Assembly: GCA_025929535.1 (NCBI GenBank)
Contig: JAICLZ010000039.1
Coordinates: 1-38,829, forward strand
Direction of reading: 5' to 3'
Source: Gemmatimonadaceae bacterium
GTDB lineage: Bacteria; Gemmatimonadota; Gemmatimonadetes; Gemmatimonadales; Gemmatimonadaceae
Length of the DNA stretch: 38,829 nucleotides
The notes under the pieces were generated by a model that saw only the letters and a list, made by a program, of their open reading frames with translations, was not told the origin of the DNA and made no database searches. Shown here one piece after another: positions 18,543-30,633 of this stretch; position 1 is the stretch's first letter; every line of letters begins with the position of its first letter. A program made the position numbers and the translations under genes.

Positions 18543-19880
18543 ATGCTCGCCATTCGGTTGATCGAGAAAAAGCGCGATGGCGGGCGCATCGAGCCGGGCG
18601 AGTGGCACGCGCTCCTTGGCGCGTACGTGGCGGGGCACGTGCCCGACTATCAGATGGCGGCGTTCTTGATGGCCACGTATCTGCGCGGACTCGATCGCGA
18701 CGAGACGGCGGCGCTCACCGAATCGATGCTGCGCAGCGGTTCGACGTTCGATCTTCACGACATCGCCGCTCCTCGCATCGACAAGCACTCCACCGGTGGT
18801 GTGGGCGACAAGGTGTCGCTCGTGCTGGCGCCGCTGGCAGCCGCGGTGGGAATCGTCGTGCCGATGATGTCGGGGCGCGGACTCGGGCACACCGGTGGAA
18901 CGCTCGACAAGCTGGATGCGATCCCGGGCTTTCGCAGCGATCTTTCGATCGCGCGCGCGCGTGCGCAGCTGGAGCGGGTCGGATGCGTGCTCCTGGGCCA
19001 GACCGGCGAGATCGCGCCGGTGGACCGGAAGCTCTACTCGCTGCGCGACGCGACCGCCACGGTGGAGTCGATTCCGCTCATCGCGGCCAGCATCATGAGC
19101 AAGAAGCTGGCGGAAGGACTGACGGGACTGGTGCTCGATGTGAAGCGGGGCTCCGGATCGTTTCTCCAGACACTGGAGCGCGGACTGGAGCTCTCGCAGC
19201 TGATGCTCTCGCTGGGTGCCGCGCACGAGTGTCCGGTGGTGGCGCTCGTGACCGCTATGGACCGCCCGCTCGGCCGCGCGTGCGGAAATGCGCTCGAGAC
19301 CGAAGAGGCGATCCATGCGCTGCACGGCGAGGGACCGCAGGATCTGATGGAGGTGACCTACGCGCTGGCGGCGGAGATGATGCTGCTGGGCGCGATGGTG
19401 ACGGATCGCGCGGCGGCACTCGAGCGGCTGGAGGGTGCGATCGCGAGTGGCGCGGCGGCGACCAAGTTCAAGGAGATCATCGAGGCGCAGGGCGGCAACC
19501 CCGCGGTGGTGGACGATCCCGCGCTTCTGCCACAGGCGGAGGCGATCGAGCTCTTTCGCGCATCGCGTCGCGGGTTCGTGGCGCAGATCGAGCCTCGCGC
19601 GGTGGGGCGCGGGATCATCGCGCTGGGTGGCGGGCGTACGTCGATGGAAGACACGATAGACCCAGGCGTGGGGTTCGTGATCACGGTGAAACCGGGCGAC
19701 TGGGTAGAGATGGGCGAGCCGATCGCGAGCGTGTTCGCGAAGGATCAGGCAGGATTGCGAGCGGGGGCGGCGGCATTGAAGGAGGCCATACGCATTGGCG
19801 AGGAGGCGGAGCCGCCGCTACCGTTGATCTCGCATCGGGTGACGGCGCAGGGTGCGGAGGTTTACCTGGGCGTGGATTGA
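18543..19880 (+). CDS. deoA/pdp: Pyrimidine-nucleoside (thymidine) phosphorylase
   Basis: Phosphorolysis of thymidine or uridine to free base and (deoxy)ribose-1-phosphate in nucleoside salvage. 445 residues from ATG 18543. The phosphate-binding segment KHSTGGVGDK (81-90) and the family signature SGRGLGHTGGTLDKL (110-124) are intact, and the C-terminal alpha/beta domain ends with the usual ITVKPGDWVEMGEPI. An upstream ATG at 18492 would add 17 residues not seen in the family; GGAG lies about 15 bases before 18543. The gene stands alone and is convergent with gyrB. Base specificity cannot be told. Confidence 0.93.
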   Translation: MLAIRLIEKKRDGGRIEPGEWHALLGAYVAGHVPDYQMAAFLMATYLRGLDRDETAALTESMLRSGSTFDLHDIAAPRIDKHSTGGVGDKVSLVLAPLAAAVGIVVPMMSGRGLGHTGGTLDKLDAIPGFRSDLSIARARAQLERVGCVLLGQTGEIAPVDRKLYSLRDATATVESIPLIAASIMSKKLAEGLTGLVLDVKRGSGSFLQTLERGLELSQLMLSLGAAHECPVVALVTAMDRPLGRACGNALETEEAIHALHGEGPQDLMEVTYALAAEMMLLGAMVTDRAAALERLEGAIASGAAATKFKEIIEAQGGNPAVVDDPALLPQAEAIELFRASRRGFVAQIEPRAVGRGIIALGGGRTSMEDTIDPGVGFVITVKPGDWVEMGEPIASVFAKDQAGLRAGAAALKEAIRIGEEAEPPLPLISHRVTAQGAEVYLGVD

Positions 19881-19882
19881 CG

Positions 19883-19915
19883 GAATGGCGGGACCCGACG
19901 CGAGTCCCGCCATTC
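19883..19915. terminator. Hairpin between deoA/pdp and gyrB
   Basis: Perfect 12-bp stem, GAATGGCGGGAC (19883-19894) with GTCCCGCCATTC (19904-19915), around a nine-base loop. It is centred in the 59-base gap between two convergent genes. There is no T-run, and a bidirectional terminator role is inferred from placement. Confidence 0.6.
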
Positions 19916-19939
19916 GACGCATCCCGTGAGCCGTTCGAG

Positions 19940-21976
<2,037 letters not shown>

Positions 21977-22285
21977 TTAGCCCATCAAGCGCCAATGTAT
22001 TTTGGCCACCTTCCCGCTGCTCCGATCCGCGTTGATCGCGACCAGCAGCTGGGGCTCCATCAACGACAGCTCGCTCATCCATGAGCTCGTCTTCACGGCC
22101 ACGAACAGCGTCCCGTCGCGCGTGACCATGATGGGCTCCGTCACCGCCGAGATCTGCTCGCCCACGAGCGCCGGCCACTCCGGAACCACGCGCGCCTGAT
22201 CGACGCGGCTCCCCTCCTTCGACTTCGCCATGAAGCTCGCGAGCACGTCCGACATCTTCTCGGGCTTCCTGGGCGGCCCCTTCAT
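21977..22285 (-). CDS. dciA: DciA-like (DUF721) protein
   Basis: 102 residues. DUF721/DciA proteins are the ancestral loaders of the replicative helicase DnaB and commonly lie between recF and gyrB, as here. The KH-like fold is recognisable in VVPEWPALVGEQISAVTEP, then GTLFVAVKTSSWMSELSLM. The start at ATG 22285 overlaps the recF stop (ATGA). The N-terminal basic stretch KGPPRKPEK is usual for the family. Confidence 0.85.
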   Translation of the reverse strand: MKGPPRKPEKMSDVLASFMAKSKEGSRVDQARVVPEWPALVGEQISAVTEPIMVTRDGTLFVAVKTSSWMSELSLMEPQLLVAINADRSSGKVAKIHWRLMG

Positions 22286-23439
22286 GCGCCACTGCGCGTG
22301 AGCACTCCTGCATCCACCTGCCACCGCTCGAGCCGCGTGAAGGCGTCGGGGATGTCGGCATCACGCGGAACGGCGAGAATCGTCTGCCCCCGCTCCTCCT
22401 GCGAGAGCAGCTCCAGAATGCGCGACGCGCGGCGCGCATCCAGCTCCGCGAACGGATCATCGAGCAGCACCAGCGGCTCCGCGCGCGTGGCCTCGCGCAG
22501 CGTGGCCGCCTCGAGCAGCCGCAGCGCGATCGCCGCCGTGCGCTGCTGCCCTGCCGATCCGTACGTGCGCAGCTCGCGCCCATCGAGCGACAGATCGAGA
22601 TCGTCGCGATGAGGTCCCGCGTGCGTGATGCCGCGCTTCACATCGATCGGCCGCTTCGTCTCGAGCGCCGCCAGGAGCGCCTGCTCAGCCTCTCCCCGCG
22701 TTGCATCGAGCGAGCTCGCGTAGCGCATGGACGCGACGCCGCGCTCGCCGATCGCCTCGCAGCGGCTCGCGTACTGCGCCGCGTACGTGTCCGCCCACTG
22801 CTGGCGCGCGGTGAAGATGATCGCCCCATTCTCCGCCAGGGCCGGCTCCCACACCGCGGCGCACGCCTCGCGCGCGGCATGGTTCAACCGCACCTCGCGC
22901 ATGGCCGCGTTGCGCCGCGCGAGCGCGCCGCGATAGCGCTGGAGGGCGAGCAGGTACGGGCGCGAGCTCAGCGCGAGCATCACATCGAGGAACCGTCTGC
23001 GCTCGACCGGTGCGCCCGCCACGAGCACCGCGTCGCGCGGCGAGAAGATCACCGCGGGGAAGGCGCCGAGCGCGTCGGCCATGCGCTCGGGCTCGCGCCC
23101 GTCGAGCGTGATCTTCTTGCGGCGGCCGAGCCGGTCGAAGCCTACCGTCACATCGTGCGCGCGCGCGCCCTCGATCGCGCCAGCCAGGTGAAAGCCCGAT
23201 TCGCCGAAGGAGACGAGCTCCGCATCCTGCGCGCCGCGCAGTGATCGAAGCAATCGCAAGTAATAGATCGCCTCGAGAAAGTTCGTCTTCCCCTGTCCGT
23301 TCTCGCCAACCAGCGCGATCCCCGAGGCAGGCAGGTCGAGCTCGGCGCGCCTCAGATTCCGGAACGCGCGAATCGAGAGGCGCACGAGCGCGCTGTGCGC
23401 GACCGGATGCCGCGCGATCGCGCCTGCCGCGATCGTCAC
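22282..23439 (-). CDS. recF: DNA replication and repair protein RecF
   Basis: SMC-like ATPase that with RecO and RecR loads RecA at gaps. 385 residues: Walker A GENGQGKT (45-52), signature SAGQQRTAAIALRL and Walker B PLVLLDDPFAELD near the C-terminus. The middle region carries the usual RFLDVMLAL and GPHRDDL motifs. The start is GTG 23439, which overlaps the stop of the enoyl-CoA hydratase gene (GTGA) and has AAAGGCGA upstream; the open frame beyond it is antisense-like noise. The order recF-dciA-gyrB is the classical replication cluster, but dnaA and dnaN are absent. Confidence 0.95.
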   Translation of the reverse strand: MTIAAGAIARHPVAHSALVRLSIRAFRNLRRAELDLPASGIALVGENGQGKTNFLEAIYYLRLLRSLRGAQDAELVSFGESGFHLAGAIEGARAHDVTVGFDRLGRRKKITLDGREPERMADALGAFPAVIFSPRDAVLVAGAPVERRRFLDVMLALSSRPYLLALQRYRGALARRNAAMREVRLNHAAREACAAVWEPALAENGAIIFTARQQWADTYAAQYASRCEAIGERGVASMRYASSLDATRGEAEQALLAALETKRPIDVKRGITHAGPHRDDLDLSLDGRELRTYGSAGQQRTAAIALRLLEAATLREATRAEPLVLLDDPFAELDARRASRILELLSQEERGQTILAVPRDADIPDAFTRLERWQVDAGVLTRSGA

Positions 23440-24218
23440 TCGCCTTTGAACGCGGCGGGACGCTTCTCGAGAAACGCGCGCATCCCTTCGCGCATGTCGG
23501 TGGTGGTGGCGATGAGGCCGAAGTGATTCGCCTCGATCACGAGCCCTTCCTCGAGCGTGGTATCGAGGCCGCGATTCACCGCCTCGATGCACATCGCAAC
23601 GGCGATCGGCCCGTTCGCCAGAATCTGTTTCATCATCGCTTCCGCCGTTGCCATCAGCTCCCCCTGCGGTACGACCTTGTTCACGAGCCCGATGCGATAC
23701 GCCTCCGCGGCATCGGTCATCTCCGCCGTGAGCATGAGCTGCAGCGCACGTCCCTTGCCGATGAGGCGCGGCAGCCGCTGGGTGCCACCGTAGCCGGGGC
23801 CAATGCCGAGCTTCACCTCGGGGAGTCCCATCTTCGCGTTCTCGGAGGCGATGCGGATGTGGCACGCGAGCGCGAGCTCGAGTCCGCCGCCCAGCGCGAA
23901 CCCGTTCACCGCGGCGATCACTGGCTTGGGCGACTGCTCGAAGCGGGTGAAGATGCGCTGTCCGACCATCGCGCGCGCGCGGCCATCGAGCGAGCCCTGC
24001 GTCGCGAGCTGCGAGATGTCGGCGCCCGCGACGAACGCCTTGGCGCCCGCGCCGGTGACGATCGCGCCGCCGACGTCCTTGCGGCTCACCACCTCGTCGA
24101 TCGCGCGGCCGAGCTCCGCGATCGTGTCATCGTCGAGCGCGTTGAGCTTGTCGGGACGATTGACGGTGATCGTCGCGATGCGATCCCGAACTTCGAAGAC
24201 GAGATTCGTGTAGGTCAT
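23436..24218 (-). CDS. Enoyl-CoA hydratase/isomerase family protein
   Basis: Crotonase-fold enzyme of 260 residues, likely hydrating trans-2-enoyl-CoA in fatty-acid oxidation. Oxyanion-hole segment AGADI (about 64-68) and FALGGGLELA are present, with both acidic catalytic positions kept: E114 in GGGLELA and E134 in GLPEVKLG. These agree with a true hydratase rather than an isomerase. It overlaps recF by GTGA, so it heads the recF-dciA transcript. No ribosome site is visible at ATG 24218. The physiological substrate cannot be told. Confidence 0.9.
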   Translation of the reverse strand: MTYTNLVFEVRDRIATITVNRPDKLNALDDDTIAELGRAIDEVVSRKDVGGAIVTGAGAKAFVAGADISQLATQGSLDGRARAMVGQRIFTRFEQSPKPVIAAVNGFALGGGLELALACHIRIASENAKMGLPEVKLGIGPGYGGTQRLPRLIGKGRALQLMLTAEMTDAAEAYRIGLVNKVVPQGELMATAEAMMKQILANGPIAVAMCIEAVNRGLDTTLEEGLVIEANHFGLIATTTDMREGMRAFLEKRPAAFKGE

Positions 24219-24307
24219 GGATGGAGTGGGAAGCGGCGCGAATGCGGCGATCTTCAGCTCCTGAAATCTACATGGTCGGACTGCTTCTTGCTTTTGAGGA
24301 GCTGGTT

Positions 24308-24325
24308 ATGAGCACACAGTCATGA
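24308..24325 (+). other. Five-codon minicistron from a duplicated start region
   Basis: The 13 bases ATGAGCACACAGT occur twice, 14 bases apart, at 24308 and 24322. The best ribosome site (GAGGAG at about 24297) is spaced for the first ATG, which reads only MSTQS before a TGA that overlaps the second ATG. The second ATG opens the topoisomerase gene. The arrangement suggests initiation at the minicistron and re-initiation at the main gene. Confidence 0.6.
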
Positions 24326-25344
24326 GCACACAGTGGATCACGCGTCAGGGTGGGAAGCGCGCGGGCTTCCGGTATCTCTCACCCAGTGGGCGCGCGATCA
24401 CCGATCACAAGCAGCTCCAGCGCATCGACGCAATGCGCATCCCGCCCGCGTGGCGCGACGTGCACGTCGCCACGAGCTCGCGGTCCGCGATTCAGGCGTG
24501 GGGCTTCGACGCGAAGGGGCGCAAGCAGTATCGCTATCACGAGCGTGCCGTGGCCGCTCGCGAGCAGCGCAAGTACTACCGCGTGCGCCGGCTCGCGCGC
24601 GACCTTCCGCGCATACGCGAGGCACTCTACGCGGAGATCGCACGGGGAACGGATCTCACGCGCGATCGCGTGGCGGCGGCAGTCGTGCGGCTCATCAGCA
24701 AGGGATTTTTTCGGGTGGGGAGCGAGCGCTACGCGCGCGAGAACAAGACGTTCGGCATCTCGTCGCTGCTCAAGCGGCACGTGCGCGTCAAGGGGAACGC
24801 GATCGTGTTCGAGTTCATGGGGAAATCGAACAAGCAGCAGCGGCACGTCGTGGTGGACCGGGCTCTCGCGAAGATCGTGAGCCGGATGCTCGAGTCGCCG
24901 GGCACCCACCTCTTTCGCTACACCGACGGCCGCTCGTGGAAGAATCTCGGCGAGCGCGACGTGAACGACTACGTGCGCCGCATCAGCACCGTGCGCTACA
25001 CGGCGAAGGACTTCCGCACGTGGGGCGGCACGGTGCGCGTGGCCACGGTGCTCTCCGATCTCGGCTCGCCCGCGAGCGATCGCGAGGCGAAGAAGAACGT
25101 CGTGCTCGCGATCCGGCTCGTGAGTGCGGAGCTCGGGAATACGCCGGCGATCTGTCGCGCCTCGTACGTGCATCCGATCATCCTCGCGCGCTATCTCGAT
25201 CATGGCGAGACGATCATGCCGCGCAACCCCGGAAAGAAGGTCGCGGGCCACTACCCGGAGGAGCGCGCCCTCATCCGCTTTCTCGACGAGCACTTTCCCG
25301 AGCGCCGCAAGCGCATGCGACCCGAGGATGTGGTGGCGGCGTAG
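24322..25344 (+). CDS. DNA topoisomerase IB (eukaryotic/poxvirus type)
   Basis: Relaxes supercoils through a 3'-phosphotyrosyl intermediate. 340 residues. The N-terminal domain contains WITRQGGKRAGFRYL and RIDAMRIPPAWRDVHVA. The catalytic domain has R136 in SERYARENKTFG, K168 in GKSN, R232 in DFRTWGGT and the nucleophile Y282 in CRASYVHP. These are the constellation of bacterial TopIB enzymes. It is divergent from the recF operon, with a minicistron directly before it. GlpK follows after 24 bases, so they may be cotranscribed. Bacterial TopIB is an accessory enzyme and often scattered among taxa. Confidence 0.93.
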   Translation: MSTQWITRQGGKRAGFRYLSPSGRAITDHKQLQRIDAMRIPPAWRDVHVATSSRSAIQAWGFDAKGRKQYRYHERAVAAREQRKYYRVRRLARDLPRIREALYAEIARGTDLTRDRVAAAVVRLISKGFFRVGSERYARENKTFGISSLLKRHVRVKGNAIVFEFMGKSNKQQRHVVVDRALAKIVSRMLESPGTHLFRYTDGRSWKNLGERDVNDYVRRISTVRYTAKDFRTWGGTVRVATVLSDLGSPASDREAKKNVVLAIRLVSAELGNTPAICRASYVHPIILARYLDHGETIMPRNPGKKVAGHYPEERALIRFLDEHFPERRKRMRPEDVVAA

Positions 25345-25368
25345 CTCTCCCTCGGTAGCTTTCGCGCC

Positions 25369-26850
25369 ATGCAGTCCGTTCTCGCCATCGATTCCGGCAC
25401 CACCGGCGCCACCTGTCTCGTGATCGCCGCCGACGGCCGCGTGCTCGGCCGCGGCTACCGCGAGATTCCGCAGCACTATCCCGAGCCGGGGAGAGTCGAG
25501 CACGAGCCGCTCGACATCCTCAATCGCACGCTCGAGGCGGCGCGCGAGGCAGTGACGCGTGCCGGCGCGGCGCCGGCGACGATCGGGATCACGAATCAGC
25601 GCGAGACGCTCGTGCTCTGGAATCGAGACACGGGTGCGCCGATCGGCCGCGCGATCGTGTGGCAGGATCGTCGCACGGCGGCGCGCTGCGCCGAGCTTGC
25701 GCCGTTGGCGGAGGAGATAGCGGCGCGCACGGGGCTACTGCCGGATCCGTACTTCTCGGCGACCAAGCTCGAGTGGCTGCTCGCGCACGAGGAGATCCGG
25801 CGAATGGCCGATGCCGGCACGCTCGCGGCGGGAACCGTCGACTCGTGGCTGATCTGGAATCTCACCGGCGGCCAGGTGCACGCCACCGACCCGACGAATG
25901 CGTCGCGCACGATGCTCTACGACATCCGCTCGCTCGAGTGGAGCGAGCATCTGCTCGCGCTCTTCGGCGTGCCGCGCGCGATCCTGCCCGAGGTTCGCGC
26001 CTCGAGCGGAGACTTCGGCGTTGTCCGCGGCGCGCTGCTCGGCGTCACGCACGACATTCCGATTCACGGCGTGGCCGGCGACCAGCAGGCCGCGCTCTTC
26101 GGCCAGGGATGCTGGGCTGCGGGGCAGGGCAAGAACACCTACGGCACGGGCGCCTTTCTCCTGCTCAACACCGGAATGGAGCGCGGCTCGCCTGGCGGTG
26201 GATTGCTCACGACCGTCGCGTGCGATGCGAATGGGCAACCTTCGTACGCGCTCGAGGGCGCGATCTTCGTGGCGGGCGCCGCGGTGCAGTGGCTGCGCGA
26301 TGGACTCGGGATCATTGCGAGCGCACAGGAAACGGAGTCGCTCGCGAGCGGGATCGCATCGAACGACGGAGTGTATTTCGTTCCGGCGCTCACGGGGCTC
26401 GGCGCGCCGCAGTGGGAGCCGGCGGCTCGGGGCACGATCGTGGGACTCACGCGCGGTACCACGACGGCACACCTCGCGCGCGCCGCGCTCGAGGCGATGG
26501 CCTTCGCCACGGCGGACGTGCTCGACGTAATGCAGCAGCGCGGGCGGTGCTCCTTCGACCGGCTGCGTGTCGACGGCGGCGCAACGGACAATCGGTGGCT
26601 CATGCAATTTCAGGCGGATGTGCTCGGCGTTCCCGTGGAGCGTCCGGACATGGTGGAAACGACGGCGCTCGGAGCGGCGGGGCTCGCCGGCATCGCGGCG
26701 GGCGTGTGGCCCGACGCATCCACCTTTCTTGGCACGCGGCGCTTTCAGTCGTTCAACCCGGGACCCGGCGCCGCGGCCGCGCGCGCCTCGCGAGAGGGAT
26801 GGGCGCGCGCCGTTCGGGCCGCGTTGTCCTGGGCGCGGGACGCACAATGA
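25369..26850 (+). CDS. glpK: Glycerol kinase
   Basis: Phosphorylates glycerol to sn-glycerol-3-phosphate with ATP. 493 residues of the FGGY fold: N-terminal AIDSGTTGAT, substrate region TNQRETLVLWNRDTG and VWQDRR, central GVAGDQQAALFGQ, and C-terminal VDGGATDNRWLMQFQAD and ETTALGAAGLAG. All are standard for GlpK. ATG 25369 has no convincing ribosome site. The downstream UDG gene starts inside its stop codon (ATGA). No glpF or glpD is in the window. Confidence 0.95.
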   Translation: MQSVLAIDSGTTGATCLVIAADGRVLGRGYREIPQHYPEPGRVEHEPLDILNRTLEAAREAVTRAGAAPATIGITNQRETLVLWNRDTGAPIGRAIVWQDRRTAARCAELAPLAEEIAARTGLLPDPYFSATKLEWLLAHEEIRRMADAGTLAAGTVDSWLIWNLTGGQVHATDPTNASRTMLYDIRSLEWSEHLLALFGVPRAILPEVRASSGDFGVVRGALLGVTHDIPIHGVAGDQQAALFGQGCWAAGQGKNTYGTGAFLLLNTGMERGSPGGGLLTTVACDANGQPSYALEGAIFVAGAAVQWLRDGLGIIASAQETESLASGIASNDGVYFVPALTGLGAPQWEPAARGTIVGLTRGTTTAHLARAALEAMAFATADVLDVMQQRGRCSFDRLRVDGGATDNRWLMQFQADVLGVPVERPDMVETTALGAAGLAGIAAGVWPDASTFLGTRRFQSFNPGPGAAAARASREGWARAVRAALSWARDAQ

Positions 26851-27497
26851 GCCGTTCCGCGCTCGCGGGCGCTCTCGATGCGCACTGCGCCGCGCTCGAC
26901 GGATGTCGCGCGTGCGGGCACTCGGATCCCGGCGTGGTGCCGATCCTCTCGGCCGCGCGCTCGCCCAAGGTGATGCTCGTGGGCCAGGCACCCGGTCAGG
27001 TGGAGACGAGCCCGGGTGAGCGCCGCGCCTTCGCGGGCCGCGCGGGGAAGACGATGTTCCGCTGGCTCGCGCGCATTGGCGTGGACGAGCCGACCTTTCG
27101 CTCGCGCGTCTACATCGCGGCGGTGACGCGCTGCTATCCGGGGCCGAGTCCGTCGGGGCGCGGCGATCGCGTTCCGTCGCGATTCGAGCAGGAGCAGTGC
27201 AGCAGCTGGCTCGAGGCGGAGCTGCGCCTCATTCGGCCCAGGCTGCTGATTCCGGTGGGAAAGCTCGCGATGGAGAAATTTTTGCCCCCGGCCCCGCTCG
27301 ACACGATCATCGGCAAGGCGCACGAGGTGGAGCACGCGGGTGGGCGCTCGCGGGTGATTCCGCTGCCGCATCCGTCGGGCGCGAGCAGCTGGGTGAACGC
27401 CCCCGAGCACAAGGTCCTGCTCGAGCGCGCGCTGTCGTTGATCGGCACCGAGCTCGAGAGCCTGTGGGGCGCGCATGCGTTGCGCCGGAGCGCCTGA
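26847..27497 (+). CDS. Uracil-DNA glycosylase family protein with 4Fe-4S cysteines
   Basis: Probably removes uracil from DNA to start base-excision repair. 216 residues. Motif 1 is GQAPGQVE (46-53) and motif 2 is HPSGAS (175-180), both of the family 4/5 type. Four cysteines (C20, C23, C96, C118) are spaced as the iron-sulfur ligands of those families. Motif 1 has Gln where family 4 has Glu (GEAPG), so the exact family is uncertain and activity may differ. The start at ATG 26847 overlaps the glpK stop, and the next gene overlaps its stop as TGATG. Confidence 0.85.
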   Translation: MSRSALAGALDAHCAALDGCRACGHSDPGVVPILSAARSPKVMLVGQAPGQVETSPGERRAFAGRAGKTMFRWLARIGVDEPTFRSRVYIAAVTRCYPGPSPSGRGDRVPSRFEQEQCSSWLEAELRLIRPRLLIPVGKLAMEKFLPPAPLDTIIGKAHEVEHAGGRSRVIPLPHPSGASSWVNAPEHKVLLERALSLIGTELESLWGAHALRRSA

Positions 27498-27793
27498 TGC
27501 GCGGCCTCGTGCTCATCTTCGGCCTGCATGCGGGGGATCACTGGTTCGGCACCGACAAGATCAAGCATTTTTTCCTGTCGGCATTCGTCGAAAGTGTGAC
27601 GTACAGTGCGCTGCGCGCATCGAACGTGCGTCATGATCCCGCGCTCGTCGCCGCGTCGTCGCTCACGCTCGGTGTCGGAATCGGCAAGGAAATTTACGAT
27701 CATCATGCATACGGGCTTTTCAGTGTGAAGGACCTGACGTGGGATGTGGCGGGCAACGCCGCCGCGGCCAGCGTACTCGCGCACACGAGATAA
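27497..27793 (+). CDS. Small YfiM-like (DUF2279) protein
   Basis: 98 residues starting at ATG 27497 within TGATG, so coupled to the UDG gene. Conserved features are DKIKHFFLSAF, GVGIGKEIYDHH and SVKDLTWDVAGN, which resemble the YfiM/DUF2279 family of small envelope proteins of unknown role. Weakly hydrophobic stretches (LVLIFGLHAG; ALVAASSLTLGVGIG) suggest membrane association. No lipobox is seen, unlike YfiM itself. I am moderately sure of the family. Confidence 0.65.
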   Translation: MRGLVLIFGLHAGDHWFGTDKIKHFFLSAFVESVTYSALRASNVRHDPALVAASSLTLGVGIGKEIYDHHAYGLFSVKDLTWDVAGNAAAASVLAHTR

Positions 27794-27850
27794 ATCCTTC
27801 TTAAGGAACGCCCTGCGAGCTTCGTACTACTACGTGATGAGGCCGAAGCG

Positions 27851-27856
27851 TATATT
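27851..27856 (+). promoter_or_regulatory. Possible -10 element before the small gene and ccm operon
   Basis: TATATT stands out in GC-rich sequence 49 bases before ATG 27906. A TACTAC 17 bases upstream is a poor -35 box. It may drive the small gene at 27906 and the ccm genes behind it. Confidence 0.35.
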
Positions 27857-27905
27857 GGACGTGCACGCGGAAGCGATGGAACGGCAACCTCACCCAGGGC
27901 CATTC

Positions 27906-28130
27906 ATGACCGACTCCGCCAATGGCGACGCCGCATCCACAGGCACGGACGATCGACGTACGAACGAAGTGTTGCGTGCGCTCGTGAGCGAGATGCTCGA
28001 GCGGGTGCGCGAAGTCACGCGGAGAACGTCTGCCTGGAGCGCGGAAGAACGGGCGCAGGCGGAAGCGGAGCTCGAAGCCATCATGGCGCACGTGCGGAGA
28101 GAGGCCAGCACGGAGCGGAAAGAGGACTGA
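27906..28130 (+). CDS. Small charged hypothetical protein
   Basis: 74 residues, not recognised. A polar Gly/Thr/Asp leader is followed by a long helix (NEVLRALVSEMLERVREVTR) and a Glu/Ala/Arg-rich helical tail, likely a coiled coil. There is no signal or membrane segment. ATG 27906 is chosen because it starts the charged region; an in-frame ATG at 27876 with GGAAG just upstream would add ten residues. It lies 24 bases before ccmE, so it may be the first gene of that operon. Confidence 0.5.
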   Translation: MTDSANGDAASTGTDDRRTNEVLRALVSEMLERVREVTRRTSAWSAEERAQAEAELEAIMAHVRREASTERKED

Positions 28131-28154
28131 TTACGGCAGGGCTGGAGGGACACC

Positions 28155-28603
28155 ATGAAAGCGCGGAACAAGTTCCTGCTCGGCGGCGCAGTCATTCTCG
28201 GGGCCGCAGCGTATCTGATGGCCACATCGATTCGCCAGACCGGTGTGTACTATCTCACGCCAACCGAGCTCTCGACAAAAGTCTCGACCGATCCATCGTT
28301 CTATGAGACCGGGGTGAAGGTTGGCGCGCGCGTCGTGCCCGGCTCCATCGTTCGCGATGCATCGGGCCGCTCGATGACCTTCTCGGTCACCGATGGCGCG
28401 CACGTCTATCCCGTGTCCTACCGCGGCCTGCCGCCGGACACGTTCACGGATGGCGTGGATGTGGTGCTCGAAGGAAGGCTCGCGCACGACGGCACCTTCC
28501 GCGCGACCACCGTGCTCGCGAAGTGCGCATCGCGTTACGAAAACGCTCCGGAGAAATATCGCAGCGTGCCCGGTTACACGTCGGCGCCTGCAGCCGCGCA
28601 CTC

Positions 28604-28607
<4 letters not shown>
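28155..28607 (+). CDS. ccmE: Cytochrome c maturation heme chaperone CcmE, Cys-type
   Basis: Periplasm-facing heme chaperone of system I cytochrome c maturation, passing heme to CcmF/CcmH. 150 residues: a membrane anchor (about 7-23, FLLGGAVILGAAAYLMA), then an OB-fold beta barrel with YYLTPTEL and LEGRLAHDGTFRATTVLAKC. The heme-attachment motif is CASRY (C124, Y128) in place of the usual HxxxY. CxxxY variants are known from Desulfovibrio and archaea, so this is probably functional rather than defective. GGAGG lies six bases before ATG 28155, and ccmF overlaps the stop by ATGA. Confidence 0.93.
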
Positions 28608-30622
<2,015 letters not shown>

Positions 30623-30633
30623 GCAACGCGATG

